64,000 nt of DNA from Gossypium raimondii (GCF_025698545.1 NC_068575.1:60459980-60523979), one strand, 5' to 3'. Shown: positions 48,600 to 62,198, counted from the first letter of the stretch. A program made the numbers and translations. Notes: a model not told the origin generated them from the sequence alone.

Positions 48600-48970
48600 C
48601 AACATAAAATAATAATGAAACATATGTTTTGAAACTAATTAATAATAGCATATGAAATATACATTATTAAAATAAAACACATTATTAATATATACAACTG
48701 ATGGATGTAGTAAAATATGCATAATAAAATTAAAACGTATAAATATATTAAAATAAAGTTTTAGTTGAGTGGTAAATTAAAAATTTTACTAATGCAATTG
48801 GCATGGATTCAAATCCTACCATATGTATGTATTTATTTTTAAAAGTGAAATGACTAAAATACCCTCGACAATGTTATTTATTTTAATTACGAAGGGTATT
48901 ATTGTAACTTCTTAACTAAGTCGGTGACCCGGTTGAGGGTGACACTAACTCAATCAAGGGTTTTGTTAAA
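48600..48970. repeat. Dispersed repeat family B, copy 2
   Basis: Counterpart of 3180-3640. The A-box-like TAGTTGAGTGG fits the Pol III consensus TRGYNNAGNGG, and a B-box-like GATTCAAATCC follows. It ends with a block 'gacccggttgagggtgaca' that recurs in degraded form at about 55815-55845 (third, partial copy). Confidence 0.6.
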
Positions 48971-51180
48971 TAATAAATAATTTGGTACCTAAGTTTGATA
49001 CTTATTTCTAACGTGATACTGTTTTTTTATCTAATCGATACTTGTATTTGACATAAATTACACATTTTGATACATAAAGGTAAGGATATTAACTTTTAAT
49101 GTTTAATTCAAATTTTAGTGTATAAATATTTTACATGTTTATAATTTATTTCAAGTAAATTTTGATGCATGTCTGACTTTTTAAGTAAAAAATATTTTTT
49201 ATATAGAAAATTTAATAATAAGGCTGGCAAATTAAATTTAAACATGTCTTGAGGGATAATGATAATGTTACTAAAGGATAGTGATAAGGTTATTGACTGC
49301 ATAACCAAAGCAACAGAAGGAGGAATGAACCAGTTGATCGTTCTCATAGATCTACCTGTCACATGTGCGAAGTTTATTAGAGAATGACATAAACATTTCG
49401 CTGCATGAAGCGACGCTTGGACATTAATCTTGTTGGAAATTTAGTCATGTACTAATTTTATTTTCTACAAAAAAAAAAAAAGAAGACTATGTATTAAAAA
49501 ACAATATGATAGAGTTTATTTATTTGAGTCGAGTTTTTGAGAAGATTATCTTCGATTTGAATTACGTTGACATGAATACAATATTCAAATTATTATGTTA
49601 ATAATAAAATAATACTTGATATAAATTTAATTATAAAAGTATAGTCGATTGAGTATTAGCTTGATCGTTATCGGTATTATTGTGAGTGTAGGAGGATATG
49701 AGTTCGAGTGCGCTGAAGCACATTATCCTACTATTTAATGGTTGAGGAGGGGTTATAAGTAATTCTAAACATTATGTAAAAAAAGAGTAGAAATATAGAG
49801 ATTATGTTAAAAAAATATTTAAAAAAGAAAAAATAAATCAATCAATTTGTAATTAAGGCATTAAGGGAACAAAGAAGAAGCAATTTCTCTACTCCAATCA
49901 TGAATATAATAAAAAATATTAACTAGTTGAAAATCGAGCCGCCCATGATGTGCTGGGTGCGGACCATTTTCTTATGATTATAAATTATAATTTGAATGAA
50001 AATTTTAGAAACTATATATATATCATACTCCAACTATGTAATTCTTTTTTCTTTCTTTCTTGAACGGGGAATAATAATATCCAACTTACTTTAATCACTA
50101 ATCTAAATACTTATTGGTAATTTAAATTTCATTTCGATGTATTTATAATAATTAATAGTGTTAATTGCATCATACGTTCTCAAATCATAACTTTCATTTT
50201 GAATTGGCCTCATATTTCCAAACATTTTAATCACATCATTAAATTATCGATGTTATATTAATTAGGTCTTTCAATTATTAAAATCATTAATTTAATCTTT
50301 AAATGACACGAGTCTTATATGACATAATTTAAAATGAAAATTAAAAAGAGAGTAAAACATTGTCCCATAGCTTTGAAAATAAAAACTAAAAATAAAGTAA
50401 AATAGAAAAAAAAATCAGCGATAAATTTGTTGTAGTTAAAATGTTTTACAATTTAGGGACTAATATAAAACAAATGTTATAAGTTAGAGATGTATCGTGA
50501 AATTAACCCATAACTAATATATGGGATAAAGGTTGATAGGAAGTATAGATCTAAATTATCCTTACCTTGAAAAAGTTTCAAGGTTTAAAATCATTTTTTC
50601 TTTTATTTCCTTTTATTTTTCTTTATATTTATTCAATGAGAGTATTATAGAGGCTTTTTTTTTTAATTCAGTGATAGAAAACAAAATAATAATCTTCCAA
50701 TGGAGTGGGAATTGACATTTATAATTGAATTTAGTTTGATTTTTTGACAAGTCCTTTCATGTCAAATAAAAATTTAATTATTCCAATTTTAAAATTATTG
50801 TGAAAATTAATTTAATTTAAATTCAAATCGTGATTTCGAGTTATTTTTAATTAATTTAAGTTTATTTTTGAGAAATTTAAAATAAAAATTAAATTATGAA
50901 TTCTTTCAATCAAATAATATTAAATTGAATTTAAATTCAAATAATTTTTGAGTTAACTTTAATGTGTATTTTCAAACCATAAAAGAACAAATAATTTTTT
51001 TATTAAATCTATGTGGTTTGAACTTTGAACACTTTTTCAAATAAAAGCAGTTAATTGAATTTAAAATTGAGAGAGAGTCAAATAATACAAAATTTAATTG
51101 ATAAATTAAATCAAACATATATTGTAAAAATTAAAACTCATTCAATATTAATTTATATTATGTTAAAAATCTCTTTAAAA
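48971..51180. other. Gene-free AT-rich sequence
   Basis: No gene is supported. The stretch includes one copy of repeat family C (49640-49800) and decayed repeat sequence of unknown class. Confidence 0.45.
49640..49800. repeat. Dispersed repeat family C, copy 1 (SINE-like)
   Basis: Begins 'agtcgattgagtattagctt'. It contains a GAGTTCGAGTGCG stretch resembling a Pol III B box, then 'cattatcctactatttaatg', and ends in A-rich sequence. It aligns with 52690-52860 over its whole length. The copies differ at many positions. Confidence 0.6.
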
Positions 51181-52380
51181 TATAAAAGCAAATCAATTAA
51201 GTCCTATATTAAATTCGCCATAATTAAACCCCTACCGTTAACTAAAATAATCAATTAAGCTCTTCTATTAACGGTTTCATCATTGACCAAGTTGAGTTTT
51301 AAAATGAATTGACATACCAATTAGATAGTGACACATAACAATTTTTGGTTTAATATAATATTTTTCTCATCAAAATTAGGAAAATATAAAATTAAATATT
51401 AAATATTAGAATTGATATAATTTTATTAAAATTATAAAACTTACAAATACTATAAAAATATAAAAAATCTAATAATTTATAATATATAATTAATAAAACT
51501 TATTTAAAATAAAAAGTAATAAAATTCTTAAAAAATAATAAGAAATTGTAAAAAAATATTTAAAATATTAAAAATTTATAAAAACTATTAAAAGACTATA
51601 GAACTTGAATTAAACCGGTTAGCTCGAAATCAGCAAGGGTGCCAATTCGAGGAAAGTCATGAAACAGGTTTACTTGGGAACCGGGCAGTTGAACTAATTT
51701 TTTAATATTTTTATCAAACCAAAATTTTAATATTCAACTATTAGCATATATCAGAATGATAAATTTTGACCAAAGATTTCAGAACTAGTAGTCAAACTGA
51801 TCAGGCCATTGGTTTTCAATTGAATTGATCCGTCCAATTCAATTAAATAATATATAAAAAAACATATTAAAAAATAAAAAACTGGCTCAATTGTCCGGTT
51901 CCCAGGTCAATCAATCTAATGGCTTTCTTCGGATCGATACTCTTGCCGTTCTCGGTCTAATCGGTTCAACTGACTGAATCGATCTAATTCAAGTTTTTAT
52001 GTTTTTTTTAATTTTTTGTAAGTTTATATCAATTTTAACACTTTTAATATTTTTTATGATTTTTATAGAATTTTAATATGTTTTTATAAAAATGTAAATA
52101 TGTTTTATTAAATTTTATCTTTTTTAATAAATTTTATATTTTTTTGATGATTTTTTATATTTTTAATTATTTTTTATAAGAAAAAATTAGATTAAACCAG
52201 AACTTGTTACTTGTCACGTGTCACCATCTGATTGACTTGTCAATTTTTTTTAATGACGAACGTGATCAATGAGAAAAACAATTAACGGAGGGATTTAATT
52301 GATTATTTTAATTAACGACAAAGACTTAATTAAATGTAAATTTAATAGAACGACTTAATTATTTTTTGTTTTTATTTTAT
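51181..52380. mobile_element. 1.2-kb foldback element (long quasi-palindrome)
   Basis: The left half is an imperfect reverse complement of the right half along nearly the whole length, centred near 51780-51800. Outer arms share 'actaaaataatcaattaa', 'gaattgaca' and 'gatggtgacac'-type blocks. Inner arms share 'cttgaatta...ccg', 'ggaaagtcat' and 'tgggaaccgg' blocks. No open reading frame of note is present. This fits a foldback or long-TIR non-autonomous DNA transposon, or an inverted duplication. Confidence 0.75.
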
Positions 52381-55300
52381 ATTTTTAAGAGCTTTTTGAC
52401 ATATAAGCGTTGAATTTTAAAACCATGAATTTAATAAATATATAGTTTTAAATTAAACTAATAAGTTAAATAAGAAAATCATCAATTTCAACTTTCCAAA
52501 TCCATTTATGTTATTGGTTCACGAGTGGTAATGACTTGTAAACAAAGCCAAATTTGGCTGCTCAGTCAAAGCCATCTTCAATTAATTAATTATTTAGTTA
52601 GCCAAAGAAATAGGAGGGCCCTACTTAATAATCACAACAAAATATTTATTTTGTTTATTGTGATACAAACAAACATTTTGCATAATTACATCTTAGTCGA
52701 TTGAATTTTAATTTGATTGACATTAACATTATTATTAGTGTAAAAGATGTAAGTTTAAGTACATCAAGTATATTATCCTCTTAAAAGTCGAGGAGAGACT
52801 ATGAATAATTTTAAGTATTATATAAAAAATAAATATAATAAGAAACTATAATAAAAAATTAAAAAATTACATCTATATAATTTTTCTTTATTTTTGAAAA
52901 AGAAAACCTTTATATTGTCAAATAAAAATTCAACGAGGGAGGTGGAATTAGTACCATATACACGTCATCAATAATATTATATATTGTCAACTGGTGGATC
53001 TAATTAGATTTGCTCACGAGCGGGATTTTGTATAACAAAGGGTTCTAATTTTGGATTGGATACTAACCCTAACTAAGATTAGAAAATAAAATTAAATTAT
53101 AATATAATATTAAAGGTAAAATTAGACAACTCCGTATAATTGTCGTCGTAGATGTCTCTAGATGTCCCTTAGTGTAATAAATACTCTCCTTTTTTTTTAT
53201 GAAATAGATTCTTTTCTCAGACTTTACAAATGTAAATTGAGAGGTATTTATTATTGAGTCGGTTTAAATATAATATTAATATATTCTATATTTACTTGAA
53301 AGTTTGGTTCGATTTAAAATATGAGTTTAAATTTTATATAATTTAGTTTATATTTATAAATGACTAATTCAAACTCATTTTAAGCTTGTTCATATTATAT
53401 TTTATATTTTATAAATATTTATATTATTTAAAATTTAAAATTTAATAATTTTATACAATTTTTCATATATCAGCTTTTTATATGTAGACAACTTAATTTT
53501 TTTAATGTTCACATTATGGTATTATATTACTATAAAATTAATTTTTGAAATAAATTACAAAAGATTATAAAAATAACATAATATATTAGGAAATTAAAGA
53601 ACGAGCTAGACTCGAGCTTGAATAAGTCTAAAATAAAATGTAATTTTTAAATGAGCTTATTTTTGTTTAATCTCATTTTTCAAGCCTGTTATTTTTCTCA
53701 TATCCTCTTAAATTTTGAATAGGCCTTTGGAGTTAGGTGGATAACTCAACTATTGAACAAGTGTAAAATATAATATAATTATAAGTATAATTCAATTACA
53801 AATACATGTAATGTTAGAGCAATTATAAAATATAATTAAATCAATATAACACAAAACAGACGAAAAATCGAAATAAAACTAGACAAAACTCACATATAAC
53901 AACCGCATGTTATGGAATTGAATTTATATACCGTTTCAACCTGGATACTCAAAAATTCGGTATTTTAGTGTATTTTTTCTCATTAAAAGTCCACAATATG
54001 AGTCTTCTGAATATTTCAATTTAGAAACCAAGTTTCTCTTTTACTAATGCAACATTCTTATTTATCAAGAATAAACACATTTTAGGAATAGTTTACATGT
54101 TGATACGATGTACGGGTTAAATGTATATTATATTTGAAATATAGAGTAAATTATATTATAGATTATCTCAAAATAGCGTCGTTTCTATTTTGGTCATTTT
54201 ATTTTATTTTATCAATCTAGTCACTCTATTTAAACTAATTAATCAAATTGGCAATTACAATTAAAAATTATATTAATTTACTTACGGATAGTTGACATGA
54301 CATTTTTTGACTTTTGACTTTTGACTAAAGTTAGTCAAAAACATTTTTTTCCATTCATTTTCATTGCTTGTTTCATAATCTCTAAACGTTTTTGTTGATT
54401 GGTATCATATGAACCATTTGAAAAACAACTAAAATTTAACACTTGTTTCCCAACTTCATTAATCCCAATATTGTAAACTCTTGATAGATTTTGCGGTAGG
54501 AGATGATAGTTTTCTATCACATTTACAAAGTCATCTTCAGGTTAATTAATCTCCCTTGAAGACGGTGAGCGTTTCCGTAGAAGTTGATAACATTTTCAAG
54601 CTCTTTTTCGAGTTTACTAGTCTCCTTCTCGACCAAAAAAAATTATATTTTCAACAAAGGTTTTTAAAACAATTTCCGCCAAAATATGTAAACAGTTCAG
54701 AAAGAATAGTTTCTTTTTTAATTTTCATGGATGATTACTTGCTTTTTAAAATATGTATGTAAACATATAATATTTTTAAATCTAAAATATTGAAAAGAAA
54801 TTTAAAAATTAAAATTGAAATATCACTTTATCGACAATGTTAAAACTAAATTGTCTTCAAAGCGTTTTAAAATAATGTTTTTGTATATATTTTAAAACTT
54901 TTTAAAATTTACAAACTGATTTTAATTTTTTTTCAAAACTATTTTATATCTAACGCTAATAAAACTTTTTAAATACAATTTAAAAATATCAAAAGTTTTA
55001 AAATTTTGAGATACTATTTTAAACCAATTTTACAAGTTTTAAGATTCAAATTATTTTTATAATTATTTTTCTAATAAAATGTTTTAAACAATTAAATAGA
55101 AAATAAAAATTGCGTAAAGTAATTATTTTATGATTTTGAAAAATAGATATTTTATTTAAATAATAATATTATAAAAGTATACAAATAACTCGTGCATCGT
55201 ACAATATAAAATAAAATAAGTAATAAATATTACAATTTAGAAACCAAATTTATATTTTACTACATCTTCAAGATTTTCTTAGTCCACCAAAAGAACTAAA

Positions 55301-57573
55301 ATAAAACAAAATTGTCCACAATATGGGACATTATAAATATTACAGTTTCCATTTATTTTCTTGGATAAGGAATTGATCTCTAGAAGTTTGAAGACAAATA
55401 TGAAAATGGCCCATGCAATTTGTTAAATATTATATTTAATTCCATTGACAATTTTTTTCTCTTTGAATTTCCTCAAATTTACTTTTTGTTAAGAAAAAAT
55501 TAATTAATGTATTTAAATAGATGGATAAGTGATATATTGTTGTGTCTTAAAGAAAAAAAAGAGTAATCTAATATTTAAATACATCAAAATCTATTCTCTA
55601 AGCATATATAATATGATAATATAGATATTCAGGATGTGGATGAAATGAAGTAATGAATCTATATTTTAATATTATTGAACACGTGTTTAATTAAATTTTG
55701 GATTTATAATTTATAATTGTTTTATTGAAAGATTATATGAAATTAAAAAATTGTTATTATAGTAATATTAATTATAATTTAAAAGAAATAATATTTTTAT
55801 AAATCTATAGTTAACTTAATGACCCGATTAACAATGACACCCTACTTAATAAAATGCTTAGATAATAGTATAGATTATAAATTCATAAGAGTTAAAGAGT
55901 TAAATAATGGAACATGACAATTACAAGTAGACATAAACAAACTTGTACTTGGGCTAATGAGGTCTTGTCTTGGGTTTTTTTGTTGTTTAGGTTCGAGCTT
56001 TATTGTATACAAATGCGATTTGTTTCGAATTTCATTATATGCATATAGCATGTGTAGTTTTTGTCTGATTTTTCTCACATTTTTGTTTATTAAATACTAT
56101 AATAATGAAGCTTAAAAACCAAAACATTGATTAAACTCATGTTTTTTTATTTGCATGGTTGGCTTTCTTTTGGTTACCTTTTTGAAGGCGCCTAACATTA
56201 TTTAGTCAAGATTTGGGTTGATTAATTTGCTTAAATTTTGTTTAATTATTCGTAGTAAGCAAACACTAATCCAAATTCTCTTTAGACTTTCTTTAGCACG
56301 TGCAATGTTTCAAAGATTCAACCTAATATAGGTATGAGCCAACTAATTAAGTATGGTAAAGCTTAAACAGAATAAATATAATAATATATTTGGAGTTAAA
56401 ATCAAATATTTATATATTATGAAATTTAAATCAAAATAAATCAGAAAAATCCACACATAATTTACATATGGTAAAACTCAAAATTGAACAATTAGGATTT
56501 AAGGGTTCAACTTTTGTAAAAATTCAATAATTTACAATATTAATAATCCCATATTGCGAAGAAATACACAATATAATGAATACAAATATCAAAATCTTTA
56601 TAATTTTTACAATTTGGGTTAGGAGCTTAGCCTACTAAGTATGTGGGCTTACGCATTGGTATTACCCTTTAGTGCCTATACAAAATAGTTTTCATCACTC
56701 TATTTTTTTTTGTTGTTGTTTTATGATTTCTTCCTTTATTCCAAGCAAAATAAAATCTTAAGAAAGTGATTCATACCTCAAGTCTCGTTTTTATTTTACT
56801 TAATTTTTTTTATTGCATCGCAAGTTTTTCCAACAAAAAATGCCAAGACCCTATTAGCAAATCCAATAAATTTTAAATCGAGTGAATTTTAGAAACCCTA
56901 ATAAGAGCATGTTAATGTTAAACTAAGATTATGGCACATTCATAATGTGAATGAAAAAAATACATTTATAAAAAATCATGTAAAAATTAAAACGAATTTT
57001 TGGTTAAAATGATATAGTTAAAATATCAAAGACAATGATGTATTAAGTTCAAATATCGTTATGTGTATATTTTTCAGATTTTATATAAAATTATAAGAGG
57101 ATGAAATAAATCCTTATAATACATTTACTGTTTTATAAAATAATCAAATTTTGATAAATTTATAACTGAATTCAGAAAATGTATAAAAGCAACTCAATCA
57201 AGTACTTGATATATAATAAAGATGTGAGTTTTTTTTGTTGAAATGCTTAGAGAAAAAAGAAACACCTTGGCCCAAATTAGAGCTTGCGGCTCTAGCTTAC
57301 ATGGCTACCCAAATTTGGGCCATTTGGGCTCCTTTGTATTGGTTCTTGTAGAATTGTTTAGAGTCAAATTATTTGATTTGTTTTAAAACTCATTTAATAT
57401 TTGTAAATATTTATATATTTTCTACATATTATATAATTTCAAAATTTAATAAAGATTTAATATGTTATTAAATTTGAAAATAACCTTTAATTTAATGATA
57501 AAATTATTTAATAATTAAAAAATTATTTTGATTAAATCATTTATAAATAGGAAGTGAATTTGAATAAAACTTA
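52381..57573. other. Gene-free AT-rich sequence
   Basis: I find no gene, RNA gene or intact transposon here. The stretch contains repeat family C copy 2 (52690-52860), a family B fragment near 55815, and a block at 53260-53730 ('aacgagctagactcgagctt' type) resembling degraded hAT-like sequence. Longer reading frames (for example near 54335-54762 or 55875-56078) have no family resemblance and A/T-driven composition. Confidence 0.45.
52690..52860. repeat. Dispersed repeat family C, copy 2
   Basis: Aligns with 49640-49800: 'agtcgattgaattttaattt' at the start, 'attatcctcttaaaagtcga' in the middle, and an A-rich 3' end. More decayed than copy 1. Confidence 0.55.
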
Positions 57574-57945
57574 AAGTTTACGGTGAAGAGAAAATTTTAG
57601 AAAATGTTTTACCAAAATAAAATCTGTAAGACATTTTTTTAAAATAAACGTTTGTTTTCCCGTATTTTGTAAAAGTTTTTATCGTGGGAAATTATTTTCA
57701 GCCAAACAAACAATGAAAAATGTTGAAAAACTTTTACAAAAATTTTTTTACAAGTAACCAAACACAGCTTAAGTTTACTAGTGGTGAAGGGAAAAACTTT
57801 GAAAAACATCTTACCAAAATAAAATCTGTAAGACATTTTTTTAAAATAAACGTTTATTTTCCTGTGTTTTGTAAAGAGTTTTATCGCGAGAAATTATTTT
57901 CAGCCAAACAAATATTAGAAAATGCTGAAAATGCATATTTCAAAT
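57574..57945. repeat. Tandem duplication, about 197-base unit x2
   Basis: Copy 1 (57574-57770) and copy 2 (57771-57945) share long identical stretches, such as 'ccaaaataaaatctgtaaga' and 'gaaattattttcagccaaac'. The 'taaccaaacacagctt' and 'ttttcccgtattttg' features resemble terminal regions of common plant MITEs with a 'gtgtttggtt' end. Confidence 0.85.
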
Positions 57946-57950
57946 CAAAC

Positions 57951-57973
57951 TTAATATATATATATATATATAT
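57951..57973. repeat. (TA)n microsatellite
   Basis: An uninterrupted TA tract of about 23 bases directly follows the tandem duplication. Confidence 0.95.
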
Positions 57974-58860
57974 TAAATTTTATTTTAATATCATATATTA
58001 TTATTTTGAAAGTAAGATCATATATTATTATATTTCTAAATTTTTGCGATGTAACCAGTATTATATATAATAATTTTTATTTTAATATTAGTATATTTCG
58101 ATATATCTTTTAGCATTTATCATTATTTTTAAATATTTCTTTTCATATACATAAATTGATGTTTAAATTATTGCTGTCAGCTTGCTTTCTCAAATCCATT
58201 TATATTTTATAAAATATAACAATAATTTCAAGTGGATCTTCCGTAAAGAGAAGCATTATTGTGCAATTTAATAAATTGATATTTTTTAATGCAATTCTTT
58301 TAAATATTTGTTTCTATTTTACTAATTGCATTGAAATAATTGGTTTTTCTGGTACAACTTGTATAAAACTCTTTGTATTGATATAATAATTTTAATCTGC
58401 TTTTTATAATAATATAAATTACTTATAAAAATAAATATATTTTATCAAGTAAATCGTGAATTAAGCTTTATTTATAAAAACAAGAAATAAATATTAAAGT
58501 TATACATGAGTTTTCATTTGGTGTAATTATATACATGAAACTTAAATTATGATTCACATGTGTATATAAAACTTTGATTTTAATTAAACTATATATATTT
58601 AAAAATGAATATATAGTTTTTCACATTAGATTAATATACTTATTTGTGTACGTAATATATAAATGTAAAATAATGTTAATTTTATAATATTATTAGTGAT
58701 TGGTGAAAAATGACATAAAATCACATAAAATAAATTTTTTATATCATATTACAAGGATAAATTGAAGTATAGTTTTAATATTTATTACAAAACTAATATT
58801 AAAAATAATTTCATTTAAAAGTACGCAATTTAACTTCGAATATAAATTGGGTGAGAGAAT
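57974..58860. other. AT-rich sequence upstream of eIF5A
   Basis: No gene or clear repeat is seen. The composition is strongly A/T. Confidence 0.4.
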
Positions 58861-58878
58861 TTAAAAAATAAAAAATAA

Positions 58879-58920
58879 AAACCCTAATTCCCAATATTTA
58901 ATATTTATTAACGATATAAA
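58879..58920 (+). promoter_or_regulatory. eIF5A core promoter: telo-box and TATA box
   Basis: AAACCCTAA at 58879-58887 and TATAAA at 58915-58920 lie 118 and 82 bases before the ATG, the usual order and spacing for a plant translation-factor promoter. Confidence 0.7.
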
Positions 58921-58996
58921 ACCCTCACACCAGCTCCGCCTCCGATCTATTTTGTTCTGCAGCATACCAAAAAAAGAAAAAGTTTGAAATCCGGAA

Positions 58997-60981
58997 ATGT
59001 CGGACGAGGAACACCATTTTGAATCCAAGGCCGACGCCGGTGCCTCCAAAACCTACCCACAACAGGCCGGAACCATTCGTAAGAATGGTTACATCGTCAT
59101 TAAAAACCGTCCCTGCAAGGTCCCTCTTTGAATCTCTAACTACATTTTTTTGAAGGATCCGTTTGATTGCATCCTCAGAATTGTATAGTTCAGATTTGAC
59201 GGTTCAGATCTATTGTTTTTTTTTTTGCTGTAAATTTTAATAGTTGGATTTGTATGTTATTTATTATTGTTGAAAAATTAGAAGAATTAAGATTCTGTAT
59301 GATTTTACGTTTTGCTATTTCCTTTGGCTTTATTGTAACTTATGTTTAATCAAAAGCAAATTAGAAAAAAGGAATGAAAACAAACAACCCTAAGCCTATA
59401 GTGTTAAGAACTAATGAATTTTTTTACTAGTCTTCTTATTCTGAGCAATCTGATGATAGTTTTTGGAATTTGATGAATGACTTGTTGATGGTTGATTGTT
59501 GTTTTTGCACCTTATGGTTGCTATTTAGAATGATTTGCAGTTTTAGCTGAACTTGCTTGCTGTTCACTTGTATGATGTTGGCCAGGTTGTTGAAGTTTCG
59601 ACCTCCAAGACTGGGAAGCATGGTCATGCCAAGTGTCACTTTGTTGGAATTGACATCTTCACTGCCAAGAAGCTGGAAGATATTGTTCCCTCTTCCCACA
59701 ACTGTGATGTATGAAATTATAATCATCTTCACAAGATGTTATTAAACTTCTAATCTGTTATGTAATTGCATCGGTGAATTAATGAATTGTTCTTTTTCCT
59801 CCTTGGTTTTAACAGGTTCCACATGTTAATCGTACTGACTACCAGTTGATCGACATTTCTGAGGATGGATTTGTATGTTTGTTTACTTTGTTATTGCTTT
59901 TTTTTTTGTGCAATGGTGGTTGGTGTTTTTTTCTTCTTAATTTGTTAAATATTTCAGGTGAGTTTGCTGACCGACAGTGGAGACACTAAGGATGATCTGA
60001 GGCTCCCAACTGATGAGAACCTGTTGAAACAGGTAATTAACTATTTTTTGTATTCTTTTCAGCAAATTGGTCTTTTGATATCGAGTTCATTGTTATTTGA
60101 TTTGCTGATTTTAATTTTAAAATCTGCAAAGCCTTTTTTCTGTATCTAAGGTTGGCTACTTGTATTATATATTTATGTTTATTCCTGTTGTCATTATCCT
60201 GTAGGGGAGCTATGAATTTCATAGCAGTTGAGTAATAGAGGTTGACTTACGATATAAGTGTTCACACAATCTTTAACCTTTGAGTGCCTTTTGTGGACAA
60301 AATTGTGAGGTTCAATGAGCCTAAGTAGACAATACCTTGCGTGATTGTGTGGACTATGGGTCCTATGCTGCCTGTGCTATTGGCCCCTTCTGCGAATCAC
60401 CCTTTTCTCAAGGGGCTCCAGTGGCAGCACAGTTTGCAGCCTCTTTCTTCTACAGAAGGAGTGCAGTTAAAATTGTGAATGAGAGGTTGATATTTGATCG
60501 ATTTCGGTCTTTTTCTTCTATAATTTCCTGGCCTTATGATGTGGGAAACCTTACTGAACCCCATATTCTTTTAGGGAAATATAGTCCTTTTTCTCTTGTT
60601 GTACTAGCTGAACTGTATTGTTCTGTTATATCTGTGCTGCTATAATTTTACTGGGTCCTTATACAACTCACACGACTTGTACCTGATGCAAATGTCTATA
60701 TATACATGACAAACACATTCCAAACATGAAAATATGAGTTGCATTTTACTAATATCTCTTGCGACTTGTGCCTGATGTGATGTCTATATATCCAAACATG
60801 AAAATGTTGGTTCCAATTTACATATCGTGAAGATGGTAGTTATATAATTTTACATTCATGTGTTTTGGTGTGATTGCAGATCAAGGATGGTTTTGCTGAG
60901 GGGAAAGACTTGGTTGTGTCTGTTATGTCTGCAATGGGGGAAGAGCAGATTTGTGCTCTCAAAGACATTGGTCCTAAGTAG
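58997..60981 (+). CDS. Eukaryotic translation initiation factor 5A (eIF5A)
   Basis: Five exons, 58997-59119, 59586-59708, 59816-59872, 59958-60032 and 60880-60981, all in phase 0, give 159 residues, the exact family length. The N-terminus [20 protein letters not shown] is the plant type. The hypusination loop [12 protein letters not shown] places the modified lysine at residue 52. The KOW-like first domain is followed by an OB-fold domain ([11 protein letters not shown], then [15 protein letters not shown]) and the end CALKDIGPK. eIF5A binds the ribosome near the P site and relieves stalls in elongation and termination. The last intron (60033-60879) is unusually long and holds a local duplication. 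Conservation appears complete, so the gene should be functional. Confidence 0.97.
60673..60835. repeat. Imperfect tandem duplication in the last eIF5A intron
   Basis: The segment 'cgacttgtacctgatg...gtctatatatac...ccaaacatgaaaat' at about 60673-60735 recurs at about 60759-60815 with small deletions. Confidence 0.65.
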
Positions 60982-61980
60982 TTTCAAATTCATTTATTGC
61001 AAATCTTAGATGGAACCATAAAAGACTTTGGTAGTTCTAAATGCGGTTTTGATGTTTTATTTGGGTTTGGATAGAAAAAAGAGAATAACAATATAACTAG
61101 TTTCTTGTTGTGCTATGGATTACTGTTTTGCTTTTCCTTTTCAATAGTTTTTATTATCTCGTCTTTATTTTTGTGTTGGTAAGTTTGAATTGTAACATTT
61201 AAATTCTAGCTTTTAATTGCATATTACACTTGCATTAGTTACCCGATATATATTAATGTAGCAATTTAGGTTTAATATATCATTTACTACGAGTTAATAC
61301 AATATACTAGTTTTAAAAAAATGATATTTCCTTGTAATTACAGTATCGTTTATATTAATTTAAAACCCATTTTAAATATATGTATCACAAGGAACATTGG
61401 ATAAAAGTGGAATCAAATTAATATAAAATTTAAATACAAATAAATGTTTTAATAATGAAGAAGTAAAATCAAATCCGTATAATCTCCAAATAGATGAATA
61501 TTTGGAATTTAACTATATAAAACTTTTATAAAAATTATGCATGACAAAATTCAAACTGTAAGTATTTAAGGCTTCATTGTGCATGCTTTCTTATTATGTA
61601 ATCGTTTGGTCTAACTTTAAGACCTACTTGATTTAACTTTCAATTGCAAATTGAAAGCACAAAATTTCACCATTTTTACATGTTATTCAATTTAAAAGTT
61701 TTCAAATAAATGTTTAGGCCTGAAATTTGTTACACTATCAAAATTCTTTTTTTGAAAAATATAAAAATAAAAATTTATTTTAATAATTGACCATTTGACT
61801 TTGATTGGTAGGGTGATAGTAACTATTACTTAGTTTGAATGGATGATACATTTATTTCTGATAAGGTTAAAATTTAAAAACAATGATAACAATGAAATTA
61901 ATTACGTAAATTTTTTTACTATAACTATACCACTGCCAATCTAAAGAAAACTTAAGTCTAAACCTTAAACAAAACAAAGT
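60982..61980. other. 3' region of eIF5A and AT-rich spacer
   Basis: The eIF5A 3' UTR runs into A/T-rich intergenic sequence. No other feature is seen. Confidence 0.4.
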
Positions 61981-62198
61981 TGAAATGGGAACCAACAAAA
62001 TCAGAATTTTCTTTTTGGCCCATTCCTCCACGTCACACTATTAGAAAGAGGAAGGACAAGACCCCTCCCAACGGTATTTTGCTCGGGAAACCTGAACCCA
62101 TAATGATCTGGCCGATCAATCAAATTGAAGCCCACCTTAAAGCCAAGCCCTTTTGCCCTTACCGGCTGACAACCGCTCCCATTTCAAAAGAGCCATAT

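Noticed and set aside
49650-49730. Possible tRNA gene from B-box-like sequence
   Set aside because: No cloverleaf with paired acceptor stem can be drawn; it fits a SINE-like repeat better.
57720-58070. 116-codon Lys/Phe/Tyr-rich frame
   Set aside because: Arises from the tandem repeat and the TA microsatellite; composition is A/T-driven.
60337-60645. 102-codon frame in the last eIF5A intron
   Set aside because: It sits between a good donor and acceptor; no recognisable domain. It may be part of an inserted repeat, but I cannot support a gene.
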